Assembly: GCA_034430155.1 (NCBI GenBank)
Contig: DAOUET010000059.1
Coordinates: 9,860-73,859 of the forward strand
Direction: 5' to 3'
DNA: 64,000 nt
From: DAOUET01 sp034430155
GTDB lineage: Bacteria; Chloroflexota; Anaerolineae; Anaerolineales; UBA4823
The position numbers were made by a program, and so were the translations under genes. Of this stretch, positions 1-8,910 are shown in pieces. Numbering within the stretch: the stretch's first letter is position 1; every line of letters begins with the position of its first letter. Below the pieces are notes generated by a model. That model made no database searches and had not been told where the DNA came from. It saw nothing but the letters and a program-made list of their open reading frames with translations.

Positions 1-493
1 CCGGTACCCCGAACTCCATCTTGTAAACCCCCAATACCCTTTCCACCGATTTTGCGATTAGTGACGCAGCCCCGCCAATAGCATGCAGGTACACTCCTGG
101 AATTTCTTGGCAGGCTGCCAAAGTCTTAGGCCCCATTCCACCCTTACCAACCACTCCCTTTATTTTGAAATGGCGCATCACATCGCCTTGGTAAGGTTCT
201 TCCCTGGTACTGGTGGTGGGACCGGCGGCTACAAATTTGTAATCCTGCGTATCCAAACCCGCCACCACCGGACCGCAATGGTAAATCACTCCACCCTCCA
301 ACAAGGGCTTGAGAGCCTTATAAATCTTCAGGTCGTCTCCCTGCGGGGCTCGTATTTGCTTGATGAAAGTCTCGATCATCCACTTATGGGCTGCGTCCCT
401 GCCTGTGACCATGATGCCAGTTAGGGTTACTGCATCGCCCACCTTCAGGCCAAGGATGTCTTCATCGCTGATGGGAATGGTTATTTTGCGCAT
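1..493 (-). CDS. fumB: Fumarate hydratase class I, beta (C-terminal) subunit, partial
   Basis: The frame opens at the ATG ending at 493 (MRKITIPISDEDI) and runs off the left edge without a stop, so only about 164 residues are visible. The sequence follows the fumarase/L(+)-tartrate dehydratase beta-subunit pattern: an N-terminal stretch with LKVGDAVTLTGIMVTGRDAAH, then IYHCGPVV, AAGPTTSTRE, GKGGMGPKT and LHAIGGAAS. With the alpha subunit it interconverts fumarate and malate in the TCA cycle. It lies 14 bases downstream of the alpha gene on the same strand, so the two are surely one operon. Tartrate dehydratase is the main alternative, because sequence alone does not separate the substrates well. 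Confidence 0.9.
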   Translation of the reverse strand, partial: MRKITIPISDEDILGLKVGDAVTLTGIMVTGRDAAHKWMIETFIKQIRAPQGDDLKIYKALKPLLEGGVIYHCGPVVAGLDTQDYKFVAAGPTTSTREEPYQGDVMRHFKIKGVVGKGGMGPKTLAACQEIPGVYLHAIGGAASLIAKSVERVLGVYKMEFGVP

Positions 494-507
494 CTCATTC
501 TCCCATT

Positions 508-1380
508 TCACTCGTATTTTATAGTATCGCCAGAAACTATCATCCGGCGGCGGCGATATGCCCAGCACATATACGAAACCGAGACAAAGTAACTGGCAGG
601 TAGACGGTGGAGGTTGCTGATTTTGGTCCCCAAAAGGGTAGTGTTCCCACCAAAACCCATTGGTCCGATGCCTAATTGGTTCGCCTCCGCGGTTAATTGT
701 CCCTCCATTGTAGCAAGCTCAGCATTGGCATTGGGTTCGTCCAACCGGCGGAAGAGCACTTCTTTGGAACCGTAGAAAGATGAACCGCGATCACCGCCGA
801 TGGCTACGCCCAGGATACCCGGGGCACACCCTTTTCCTTGGGCGTTATAGACGGCATCCAGAATCACCTTACGCACTCCCGCCAAGTCCCTCCCGGCCCC
901 CAGGGCGCTGTTCGGTAAAGAGTATTGCGCACCGACGTTTTCACATCCCCCACCTTTCAGCATTAAATCGATCGTGAGTGTTTCGCCCTCGATTTCTTCG
1001 AAATGAATGCTGGGAAAATGTTTGTCGCCCAGGTTATTACCGCTGTTCTTACCGCTCAGAGCGTCCACTGCGTTTGGTCGCAAATATGCGTGGGCCGTGG
1101 CCTGCGCTACGGCAGACTCGATTTGCTCGCGCAGCTTACGCGTGCTCCACCCTTCTGGTTGATAAACGTAGAAGATCGGTGTCCCTGTATCCTGACAGAT
1201 CGGAGTGGAATCCTGGCGTGCCAACGCCACGTTCTTTAATATGGTCTCTAAGGCACTGCGCGCTGCCGTACCAGGCTGCTCCTGCTCAACCGCCTGCTGC
1301 AAGGCTGCTTCGACATCCGGAGGTAGATCAGTAGCCGTCAGGCGTATCAATTCTAAAATATGTTCGCTTAGATCTTGCAT
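508..1380 (-). CDS. fumA: Fumarate hydratase class I, alpha (N-terminal, Fe-S) subunit
   Basis: This 290-residue protein is the Fe-S half of a two-subunit class I fumarase. Three cysteines in the expected contexts can ligate the [4Fe-4S] cluster: C62 (PICQDTGTP), C146 (KGGGCENVG) and C185 (GKGCAPGILG). GIGPMGFGGNTT near the C-terminus is also typical. An in-frame ATG lies 33 codons upstream, but the start at 1380 is preferred because GGAGGT sits just before it and the family begins at about this point. The beta subunit follows after 14 bases. Oxygen-sensitive class I fumarases are usual in anaerobes, which fits the inferred host. Tartrate dehydratase is an alternative. Confidence 0.92.
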   Translation of the reverse strand: MQDLSEHILELIRLTATDLPPDVEAALQQAVEQEQPGTAARSALETILKNVALARQDSTPICQDTGTPIFYVYQPEGWSTRKLREQIESAVAQATAHAYLRPNAVDALSGKNSGNNLGDKHFPSIHFEEIEGETLTIDLMLKGGGCENVGAQYSLPNSALGAGRDLAGVRKVILDAVYNAQGKGCAPGILGVAIGGDRGSSFYGSKEVLFRRLDEPNANAELATMEGQLTAEANQLGIGPMGFGGNTTLLGTKISNLHRLPASYFVSVSYMCWAYRRRRMIVSGDTIKYE

Positions 1381-1659
1381 GCTTACCTCCATAAATACGA
1401 ATAGGGCACCGGTTGCACCATGAATGGCATTAGAAATGGTTGCCCTCTTCACCTCTGTCCTGCAAATCCGGCTTTCCACTTAACGTTATCTTACCTAATA
1501 TTCGGACAAATGCGAGTGACAAAGCGCCTCTCTGCGGGCGACTAACGTAATTGAATCGCCCTCATCAATTAAAAAGCGCCCTCCTGAACATTTTCTCAGA
1601 AATCCATCTTGCGGGCGCCATCAATTTAGCTATCAATCTGGTAGGATTTTGGCTTGTTC

Positions 1660-2463
1660 TTAAACCTGCCTACTTCCCAATTTTTCGAGCAGGGAGTATA
1701 ACATCACCCCTGTAGCGACCGCCAGGTTAAGCGAGGTCGTACTCCCACGCATCGGCAAGCAAATCACCTCTTCGCAGGTTGCCGCCTGCTCAGCTGTCAG
1801 GCCCTCCCGCTCGCTGCCCATCAACAGGATCAAAGGCAGCTGATAGCTACTGACCTGGCGGTAATCGCGCTCTGCATGGGCGGAAGTGCCAAAAAGATGG
1901 TAAGCATGATGCTTGCACCAGCAAACGAACTCTGTAAAAGTAGCCTTGCCGATCGGATGCCAAAATAAGGTGCCCATGCTTGCCCTGACCGCGCTGGGAT
2001 GGTAAGGGTCGGCGCTGCTATCCAGCAACAATAACCCGCTGGCACCAACCGCGTTTATCGTGCGTGAAACCGCCCCAATATTTCCAGGGTCTTGGGGAGC
2101 CACCAGAGCAACCCCCCAGGGGAAATTACCAGGATTGAGATCTTCCAGGGAAACCCATCGCTGTCGTGCGACAGCCAGGATACCTTGAGGATTTTCTTTA
2201 TCCGCAATGGATTCGAATAGGTCCACGGCAGTGGCATAACAGGGCAAACCGTCGTCGGATAGAGCTCGGATGAGTTCCTGAGCATATTTACTACTCAGTA
2301 GATTGGGGGCGTAAAAGATCGCTTCGATGCCAATTCCGGCTTCCACAGCTTCCCCCACGTGGTGAATGCCTTCCACCACAAACAAACCGGTCGCTTGGCG
2401 ATGCTTGTGCCACCGCAGGGCACGTACCTGCTTGATCTTCGAATTGCTACGGCTGGTGATCAA
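1660..2463 (-). CDS. TrmH/SpoU-family RNA 2'-O-methyltransferase
   Basis: This 267-residue protein has the two-part layout of SpoU enzymes. An N-terminal L30e-like substrate-binding part (about residues 1-105, FVVEGIHHVGEAV) is followed by a SPOUT catalytic domain. The three SPOUT motifs are visible: QDPGNIGAVSRTINAVGA, LLMGSEREGL, and LPMRGSTTSLNLAVATGVMLY, which forms the knotted SAM-binding site. It probably methylates ribose in rRNA or tRNA; the target base cannot be read from sequence. It stands alone, 280 bases from the fumarase genes, and that 280-base gap holds no gene I can see. The length is normal for the family. Confidence 0.9.
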   Translation of the reverse strand: MITSRSNSKIKQVRALRWHKHRQATGLFVVEGIHHVGEAVEAGIGIEAIFYAPNLLSSKYAQELIRALSDDGLPCYATAVDLFESIADKENPQGILAVARQRWVSLEDLNPGNFPWGVALVAPQDPGNIGAVSRTINAVGASGLLLLDSSADPYHPSAVRASMGTLFWHPIGKATFTEFVCWCKHHAYHLFGTSAHAERDYRQVSSYQLPLILLMGSEREGLTAEQAATCEEVICLPMRGSTTSLNLAVATGVMLYSLLEKLGSRQV

Positions 2464-2550
2464 TTCAAATCGTGTTTTTTCTTTAACAAACTTAGGAGCT
2501 TCGCCCGCATTTAGGATAGAACAGTTAGACCATCCTGACTCGCAGGAGGC

Positions 2551-4224
2551 TTACTCTCTCCGAGGCACCCAGGCCATAATGGTTGTCCCCGCACCTGGAG
2601 AGGAGTTAATCTCAACATCCCCACCCACCCTATGAGCCCGGGTATGCATGTTCGATAGGCCATGCCCCAAGGTGACGCTCATCTTACGCAAATCAAAACC
2701 CATACCATCATCATCGATTTCTAAAATAACGCGATTATGGGTAATCCATAAGTTCAGGTTGACTTGCTGCGCGCTTGCGTGTCTGGCGATGTTTGCCAAG
2801 GCCTCCTGGCAGATATGGAATAAGGCAGTGGCGTTAGCGGTCGGCAACGTTACCAGGCCATCTTTCGGACCAACAATTTTGGCGAGCGCTGATGAATTGG
2901 CATTGAATTCAGCAATCAACTTTTCTATCCCCGACATTAAATCTTCGCCCCGAAACTGTCTCGGGCTCAGATCTAAAATATATGCCCGGATATCTCGAAT
3001 AGCATTGTTTAACCCATCGATACCTTGCTCGATCTTGACCTGAGCCATCTTGGGGTCTTCGTCTAGGGTATGCCGGGCAATATCCAACGCCAAACCAACA
3101 GCATAGATCGATTGTATGATGCCATCGTGCAGATCCATGCCGATGCGTTCGCGTTCTTCGAGTACCGCTAGACGCTGTGCCTGGCGATGCAAACGGGCGT
3201 TCTCTATTGTGATACCAGCCCAAGCACCGATGGACATGAGCAGATCCAACTCGCGTTTGTCGATGTGGCGCTCCTGGCGAGTTGCCACACACAGGACGCC
3301 AACTACCGTTTCCCGAACGGTGAGCGGAATGCACGCCAGGCAGCGAAAACCTGCCTCTACGACCGCGTGGCGCAGGTAACGCACATCGGCTTGCAAATCA
3401 GTACTGACAATTGGCTTACCCGATTGTGCTACGATACCGATGTACCCTTCGCCAAAATTAAAATGATCCCGCGTCCAGAATGCTTCAGCTGCTTCACCTT
3501 GGTGTAGAGCCATGCGCAAACCCTGCCGGCCCTCCTCTCGAAGGAATATCTCGCCAGCCTCTACCCCCAGGTGTTCAATCACCCGGGTCAGGGTTAGTTC
3601 CAGTATTTGATCGACCTCTGACGAGTTGGTTAGGGTAGCTGCCAGCTGGTTGACCAAGGCCATATCCTCATTTCTTCTGGTCAGCTCGCTGTCACGCTCC
3701 ACCAGTACTTTATATAGACGGGCATTATTGATCGCTACAGCCGCATAAGCGGCCAGAGTCTCGATCACTTTAGCATCGGTATCGGTAAACTCGAAGTTAT
3801 CGATCTTATCGGTAAGGTATATTTGCCCTAACAATCGATCCCCCAACATAATAGGTACTCCAAGAAATGAGCGCATCTTGGGATGTTGGCCTGGAAAACC
3901 GACCTTTCGGGGATCGGCGCTGATTTCTGGGATGCGTATTGTGTGGTGCTCGCGTTTTATCGCCCCAATCAGTCCCTTTCCGATCGGCGGGCGACCCGTC
4001 TGGTCGATCTCTTCTTGAGTCAGGCCAACCGGTATAAAGCGAATCAGGTTTCCTTGTTCGTCATCAACGCCTAAAGCCGCATAACGTGCGCCCACCTGAT
4101 CGCGCGCTACGTTGATGATGGTTTCAAGCGCATTTTCCATCTTTAAATCGCGAACCAACTTCAAACTGGCCTGATGGAGAGCTGCCAGTCTTTCTTCCAG
4201 CTGCTCACGTGTTAGTACAACCAT
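2551..4224 (-). CDS. GAF-domain sensor histidine kinase (NarX/DesK-like, HisKA_3)
   Basis: This soluble 557-residue kinase has two GAF sensor domains (about residues 10-170 and 200-350), then a HisKA_3 dimerisation segment (EERERIGMDLHDGIIQSIYA, phospho-acceptor His in DLHDG) and a HATPase domain (CQEALANIARHA, EIDDDGMGF, GHGLSNM). I see no membrane segment. The frame extends 15 codons upstream, but the start at 4224 has GAGGT at a good distance. NarL-type response regulators are the usual partners of HisKA_3 kinases; none lies nearby, so this is an orphan kinase. GAF domains may sense small molecules or redox state; the ligand is unknown. Confidence 0.88.
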   Translation of the reverse strand: MVVLTREQLEERLAALHQASLKLVRDLKMENALETIINVARDQVGARYAALGVDDEQGNLIRFIPVGLTQEEIDQTGRPPIGKGLIGAIKREHHTIRIPEISADPRKVGFPGQHPKMRSFLGVPIMLGDRLLGQIYLTDKIDNFEFTDTDAKVIETLAAYAAVAINNARLYKVLVERDSELTRRNEDMALVNQLAATLTNSSEVDQILELTLTRVIEHLGVEAGEIFLREEGRQGLRMALHQGEAAEAFWTRDHFNFGEGYIGIVAQSGKPIVSTDLQADVRYLRHAVVEAGFRCLACIPLTVRETVVGVLCVATRQERHIDKRELDLLMSIGAWAGITIENARLHRQAQRLAVLEERERIGMDLHDGIIQSIYAVGLALDIARHTLDEDPKMAQVKIEQGIDGLNNAIRDIRAYILDLSPRQFRGEDLMSGIEKLIAEFNANSSALAKIVGPKDGLVTLPTANATALFHICQEALANIARHASAQQVNLNLWITHNRVILEIDDDGMGFDLRKMSVTLGHGLSNMHTRAHRVGGDVEINSSPGAGTTIMAWVPRRE

Positions 4225-4345
4225 AGAGGATACCTCACCGCACTTATATTTTACCCCAAAATCATCCAATTCGTACGATCCTATTGGAATAAAACCCAGT
4301 AGGAAACCGGTTCCGGGTAAAATCTGCTGATAACCCTCATCTCTT

Positions 4346-4374
4346 TCGCATTTATCAGGTAATTCTTATATAAT
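4346..4374 (+). promoter_or_regulatory. Possible promoter for the mevalonate-type gene set
   Basis: A consensus -10 box TATAAT lies at 4369-4374, about 90 bases before the HMG-CoA reductase start and pointing towards it. The -35 region about 17 bases upstream (around TTTCGCA) is weak. The 240 bases between the divergent kinase and reductase genes hold no other feature I can see. Confidence 0.35.
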
Positions 4375-4463
4375 CTTAGTGATCTGATAGTTTTTGCGAG
4401 CGATTATAGCTATTAATATTTCAGTTAGTCTCACAATCTTGGAGCAAGAGAGAAAGATTTCGG

Positions 4464-5762
4464 ATGGATTCAAAACCCACCTCAAGGTTACCTGGATTTT
4501 ACAACCTCACTTTACTAGAACGACGCCAGCAGCTACTCCAACACGCTTTCTTGACCCCAGATGAATTGGCTGCCTTGGGAGGAGAAGCCGGCCTCACTGT
4601 TGAGCAAGCTGATCACATGATCGAGAATGTCATCGCTGTGCATGGACTACCTCTAGGTCTGGCCCTCAACTTCCAGGTAAATGGGAAAGACGTATTGGTA
4701 CCTATGGTGGTGGAAGAACCATCTGTGGTTGCGGGAGCCTCCTTCATGGCCAAGTTGGCTCGGGCAGGTGGAGGCTTCTTTGCCCACACCAGCGCCCCCG
4801 AAATGATCGGCCAAATGCAGCTGCTGGATGTACCCGATATTCATGCAGCGCGATTGGCCTTGCTGGAGCAAAAGGAACGCCTACTGGCAGAAGCATCTAG
4901 AATTGATCCTATCCTACAACGCTTGGGAGGAGGGCCGCGCGATCTGGAAGTGCGTCTTATAGAGCAGTCACCCATCGGTCCATTTCTGGTTGTGCACCTG
5001 ATCTATGATGTGCGGGACGCCATGGGCGCCAACGCCATCAACACTGCTACCGAACGGCTGGCTCCTCTGGTAGAATCCATCTCTGGCGGCCGGGTTCACC
5101 TGCGGATTCTCTCCAACTTAGCAGATCGCCGCCTGGCGCGCGCCCGTTGCACAATTCCTCTACCTCAATTGCCTTTTGATGAATATCATGCGGAACAAGT
5201 GCGGGATGGTATTATTGCAGCTTGGGCTTTCGCGGCTGCCGATCCATACCGGGCAGCCACCCATAACAAAGGCATCATGAACGGCGTGGATGCTGTGGTC
5301 ATCGCAACCGGTAATGATTGGCGCGCCGTGGAGGCCGGCGCCCATGCTTATGCCGCCCGAAATGGGCGCTATACCTCCTTGAGCACCTGGGGATTGGATG
5401 AGGCTGGGAATTTAGTGGGCACGCTGGAAATGCCCTTGGCAGTCGGCATCGTAGGTGGGGCAACCAAAGTGCATCCCAGCGCTCAGGTCGCCCTCAAATT
5501 AATGGGAGTGAGCAGCGCTCGGGAACTGGCTGAAATTATCGTTTCAGTGGGCCTGGCTCAAAATCTAGCCGCCTTACGGGCTTTGGCAACTGAGGGCATT
5601 CAAAGAGGCCATATGTCCCTGCACGCCCGGCAGGTAGCTGTCGCCGCTGGCGCTCAGGGAGACCAGATTGCTCGTCTGGCGGGGCAAATGGTTGCAGAAA
5701 AAAAGGTGCGCATCGATCGCGCCGAGGAAATTTTGGAAAATTGGAAGGTGGAAGGTAGCTGA
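4464..5762 (+). CDS. mvaA: Hydroxymethylglutaryl-CoA reductase, class II
   Basis: This 432-residue enzyme interconverts HMG-CoA and mevalonate. Its length and N-terminus (RLPGFYNLTLLERRQQL) are those of class II reductases. Catalytic residues are in place: Glu in EEPSVVAGAS (84/85), Lys269 in THNKGIMNG, and the flap His (383 or 387) in RGHMSLHARQ, with a dinucleotide-site segment in between. It opens a plus-strand set with HMG-CoA synthase, a thiolase-like protein and a DUF35 protein, so a biosynthetic mevalonate role is inferred even though many class II enzymes are called degradative. No mevalonate kinase or later pathway gene lies in the window. Confidence 0.93.
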   Translation: MDSKPTSRLPGFYNLTLLERRQQLLQHAFLTPDELAALGGEAGLTVEQADHMIENVIAVHGLPLGLALNFQVNGKDVLVPMVVEEPSVVAGASFMAKLARAGGGFFAHTSAPEMIGQMQLLDVPDIHAARLALLEQKERLLAEASRIDPILQRLGGGPRDLEVRLIEQSPIGPFLVVHLIYDVRDAMGANAINTATERLAPLVESISGGRVHLRILSNLADRRLARARCTIPLPQLPFDEYHAEQVRDGIIAAWAFAAADPYRAATHNKGIMNGVDAVVIATGNDWRAVEAGAHAYAARNGRYTSLSTWGLDEAGNLVGTLEMPLAVGIVGGATKVHPSAQVALKLMGVSSARELAEIIVSVGLAQNLAALRALATEGIQRGHMSLHARQVAVAAGAQGDQIARLAGQMVAEKKVRIDRAEEILENWKVEGS

Positions 5763-5935
5763 AAGCCTTGACAAAGCCTCATCCGGCTCTCTGGGCTCAT
5801 CCGAAACAACTGCTGAAATCTTGAAAGGGCCGCACATACGCATTTTAAGGATTAATCTAGGGTGTGGGGTGAGTGCACTTGGCCTTAAACCCCCCAGAGA
5901 CCTCTGACTGTATAACTACAAAAGGTAAAAGTGAT

Positions 5936-7021
5936 ATGGATATGAATCAGGAAGAAAACAGGCGACCAATTCTTCTTAAACCCTCTAGACCAGTTGGGAT
6001 CATTGGTTACGGGTCTTACATCCCTCGCTACCGCCTTCCGGCTACCGAGGTTGCTCGCATCTGGACCGACGGAGAAGGTGGTCTCCCTATTAAAGAAAAG
6101 GCGGTAGCCGGTTTGGACGAAGACGTAGCCACCATGTCCATTGAAGCCGCCCGCAATGCGTTAAGTCGCGCCGCCATATCGCCCGGCCAGATCCGGGCAG
6201 TTTGGGTCGGCTCCGAATCTCATCCCTACGCCGTCAAGCCCACTTCTACCATCGTAGCGGAGGCGATTGGCGCAGTGCCGAATGTGCAGGCTGCCGACTG
6301 GCAATTCGCTTGTAAAGCAGGAACAGAAGCCATGGTAGCTGCAATTGGTTTCGTGGGTTCGCAGATGGCCGACTTCGCCCTGGCAATTGGCATGGACACC
6401 GCCCAAGGCCGGCCTGGTGACGCATTAGAATACACCGCCGGTGCGGGTGGGGCAGCCTATATTCTCGGGCCGGCTGAAGAGGCTTTAGCCACGATAGATG
6501 CCACTTATTCATATGTCACAGATACGCCCGATTTTTGGCGCCGGGCGTACCAGAAATATCCCGAGCACGGACAACGCTTTACCGGTGAACCGGCTTACTT
6601 CACCCATATCACCGAAGCCGCTAAAGCCTTGATGTCCGCCCAGGAAACTACCCCGGCTGACTACAAATACGCCGTTTTCCACCAACCAAACACCAAATTC
6701 CCTCAACGAGTCGCTGGTATGCTGGGTTTCTCCAAAGAACAAATCGCCCCTGGGTTGCTGGTGCCTTTTATCGGCAACACCTACGCTGGTGCAGCCATGA
6801 TCGGCCTGACAGCCATCCTGGATGTCGCCGAACCCGGCGACCGCATTCTTCTGGTTTCTTTTGGATCGGGAGCAGGATCTGATGCTTTTGACCTGCAGGT
6901 GACGGAAAAAATCCTGGAGCGTCGCCAGCGCGCCCCTAAAACGAGCGACTATCTCGCTCGCCGTACGGAAATCGATTACGCCACCTACACCCGCATGCGA
7001 GGCAAATTGGTGATGAAATAA
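5936..7021 (+). CDS. HMG-CoA synthase, archaeal-type
   Basis: This 361-residue protein condenses acetyl-CoA with acetoacetyl-CoA to HMG-CoA. It begins IIGYGSYIPRYR, as archaeal-type synthases do. The catalytic set appears intact: Glu94 (GSESHPYAVKPTS), nucleophile Cys126 (DWQFACKAGTEA) and His249 (AVFHQPNTKFP). A GTG start 63 bases upstream is possible; the ATG at 5936 is preferred because AAAGGT precedes it and the extra residues are not family-like. In archaea this enzyme forms a complex with a thiolase and a DUF35 protein, and both neighbours here match those partners in order. It lies 173 bases after the reductase gene. Confidence 0.92.
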   Translation: MDMNQEENRRPILLKPSRPVGIIGYGSYIPRYRLPATEVARIWTDGEGGLPIKEKAVAGLDEDVATMSIEAARNALSRAAISPGQIRAVWVGSESHPYAVKPTSTIVAEAIGAVPNVQAADWQFACKAGTEAMVAAIGFVGSQMADFALAIGMDTAQGRPGDALEYTAGAGGAAYILGPAEEALATIDATYSYVTDTPDFWRRAYQKYPEHGQRFTGEPAYFTHITEAAKALMSAQETTPADYKYAVFHQPNTKFPQRVAGMLGFSKEQIAPGLLVPFIGNTYAGAAMIGLTAILDVAEPGDRILLVSFGSGAGSDAFDLQVTEKILERRQRAPKTSDYLARRTEIDYATYTRMRGKLVMK

Positions 7022-7145
7022 GCTCACCCAATGAAAATATATTTCCGGGATAAGATCGGCCGACAAATAAGGGAAATCAATAAAATTAGATAGAAGTAGA
7101 TTATGAGGGAGACCCTGAATATTAACACGATAATATGGAGGTTGC

Positions 7146-8306
7146 ATGACTGATGTAGTCATCGCTGGCCTGGGTCAAACCCAGGTCGGCGAACATTGGG
7201 ACGTATCATTGCGAGAGCTAGCCCTTCAGGCTATAGAAACCGCCCGTCAAGATGCCGGAGGCCTGCAACCCCAGGCTTTAGTGGTCAGCAATATGCTGGC
7301 GCCAAACCTCTCCGGTCAAGCCCATCTGGGTGCTCTGATCGCTGACTTCGCTGGATTAACCGGCATTGAGGCCACCGCGGTAGAGGCGGCCGGCGCCTCG
7401 GGAGGCGTCGCTTTACGCCAGGGATATCTGAGCGTTGCCGCCGGCGCCGCGGACGTGGTGCTGGTCGTAGGGGTGGAAAAGATGACCGATAAAGTCGGAG
7501 GGGAGGCTGAGGCTGCCAATGCGACTGCGGTGGACAGCGACTACGAGGCCATTCAAGGGCTTACTCCCAGCGCCCAGGCGGCCCTGCTCATGCGTCGTTA
7601 CCTTCATGAGACTGGCGCCCCGCGGGCCTCCTTTGCAGGTTTCCCCGTCAATGCCCATGCCAATGCAGCCAGTAACCAATACGCCATGTTTCGCAAAGCC
7701 ATTAGCACAGAGACATACAACCGTGCCGGAATGGTCAACGACCCGCTCAACTTGTTCGATATCGCCCCCAATGCCGATGGCGCCGCTGCAGTGATAATAA
7801 CGCGCCCCGAATTGCTGCCACCGGCTTTTCCACACCCGTTAGTACGTCTATCAGGATCCAGTGTGGTTACTGACACGCTTGCCCTCCACGATCGCCCCGC
7901 TCCACTGGTCTTTAATGCTGCCCGTCTTTCGGTCGAACGCGCCTGCCGCCAGGCTGGCATCTTGCCAACAGATGTAGATCTGTTTGAACTGTTTGACTCC
8001 TATTCGATTTATGCCGTTCTCACCTTAGAAGCGGCTGGATTCGCTCAATATGGTCAGGGATGGAAAATGGCTCAAAAAGAGCAGATCAGCTTGCAAGGTT
8101 CCTTGCCTGTCGCAACTTATGGCGGATTGAAAGCGCGTGGCAATCCCGGTGGTGCCACAGGCATTTACCAGGTGGTCGAAGCCGCTTTACAGCTGCGAGG
8201 TCAGGCCGGGCAAAACCAGGTACCTCATGCGCGCTACGCTCTCGTGCAATGTCTGGGAGGTCCGGCCTCCACCGCCGCCTCCCATGTGCTAGAAACCCTC
8301 AATTAA
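7146..8306 (+). CDS. Thiolase-fold protein (SCP2/archaeal type) lacking catalytic residues
   Basis: This 386-residue protein has the whole thiolase fold and sits where the acetoacetyl-CoA thiolase lies in archaeal HMG-CoA synthase/thiolase/DUF35 operons. Its reactive positions differ from thiolases. The nucleophile position reads EAAGASGG with Gly83 where Cys is expected. The HDCF-like segment reads FDSY (283-286). The GHP motif reads GNP (Asn333 in ARGNPGGATG). The frame is otherwise clean, so this is not obvious decay. It may be a scaffold or CoA-binding partner, or an aldolase-like relative of the steroid aldolase Ltp2, which also pairs with DUF35. GGAGG precedes the ATG. Confidence 0.85.
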   Translation: MTDVVIAGLGQTQVGEHWDVSLRELALQAIETARQDAGGLQPQALVVSNMLAPNLSGQAHLGALIADFAGLTGIEATAVEAAGASGGVALRQGYLSVAAGAADVVLVVGVEKMTDKVGGEAEAANATAVDSDYEAIQGLTPSAQAALLMRRYLHETGAPRASFAGFPVNAHANAASNQYAMFRKAISTETYNRAGMVNDPLNLFDIAPNADGAAAVIITRPELLPPAFPHPLVRLSGSSVVTDTLALHDRPAPLVFNAARLSVERACRQAGILPTDVDLFELFDSYSIYAVLTLEAAGFAQYGQGWKMAQKEQISLQGSLPVATYGGLKARGNPGGATGIYQVVEAALQLRGQAGQNQVPHARYALVQCLGGPASTAASHVLETLN

Positions 8307-8421
8307 CCCAATTTGATAGCTTCTGATAGTTCTCGTGCGCTAATATAGTCGCAAGGTAGTATTTGATCAGGTAAAGTAATAGTTGTAAGTAAGAATTTTT
8401 TCGTTTAAGGAGAATGTCTTC

Positions 8422-8832
8422 ATGGAAATACCCCGACATTGGCGTCTAAGAAATCAACGATACAAATTGGTCGGTGAGGTGTGTCCGCATTGCCAGGCTA
8501 AGCTGTTCCCACCCCGGGATGTTTGTCCGGAATGTGGTCAGGAAGCTAAAACGCTTTACAATTTCAGTGGGCGTGGCGAGGTTTATTCTTATACAACCGT
8601 ATATGATGCTCCCGCTGGCTTTGAAGATAACGCTCCTTACACCGTGGCATTAATCAAACTTGAGGAAGGCCCTTTGGTAACAGCCCAGATGACAGACCTG
8701 GGTGGACAAAAGGTCGATATAGGTACTCCGGTGGAGATGGTCACCCGCCGCCTGAAATCAGACGGGGACGAGCGCGGTTTAATTGTCTACGGGTATAAAT
8801 TCAGACCGGTGCTTGCCAAGCAGACTGCCTAA
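8422..8832 (+). CDS. DUF35 Zn-ribbon/OB-fold CoA-binding protein
   Basis: This 136-residue protein has an N-terminal rubredoxin-like zinc ribbon (C21-x2-C24 and C35-x2-C38, in VCPHCQ and VCPECG) followed by an OB fold (GRGEVYSYTTVYDAPAGF, PYTVALIKLEEG). This is the DUF35 architecture. In the archaeal HMG-CoA synthase/thiolase complex the DUF35 subunit bridges the two enzymes and helps hold the acyl-CoA intermediate. The gene closes the cassette 115 bases after the thiolase-like gene, has AAGGAG upstream of the ATG, and is followed by a strong hairpin, so it is taken as the last gene of the unit. Confidence 0.9.
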   Translation: MEIPRHWRLRNQRYKLVGEVCPHCQAKLFPPRDVCPECGQEAKTLYNFSGRGEVYSYTTVYDAPAGFEDNAPYTVALIKLEEGPLVTAQMTDLGGQKVDIGTPVEMVTRRLKSDGDERGLIVYGYKFRPVLAKQTA

Positions 8833-8856
8833 AATTCAAAAATTCGTTTATAGACG

Positions 8857-8889
8857 GACCCTCCCCTACACGCGTTCAATGGGAGGGTC
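8857..8889 (+). terminator. Intrinsic terminator after the mevalonate-type cassette
   Basis: A perfect 9-bp stem GACCCTCCC / GGGAGGGTC (8857-8865 with 8881-8889) encloses a 15-base loop. It is followed only by TCTTGATTCTC, a modest T tract. It lies 24 bases after the DUF35 stop and before the convergent lipoprotein gene, so it may serve both directions. Confidence 0.65.
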
Positions 8890-8910
8890 TCTTGATTCTC
8901 AGGGGGACCT

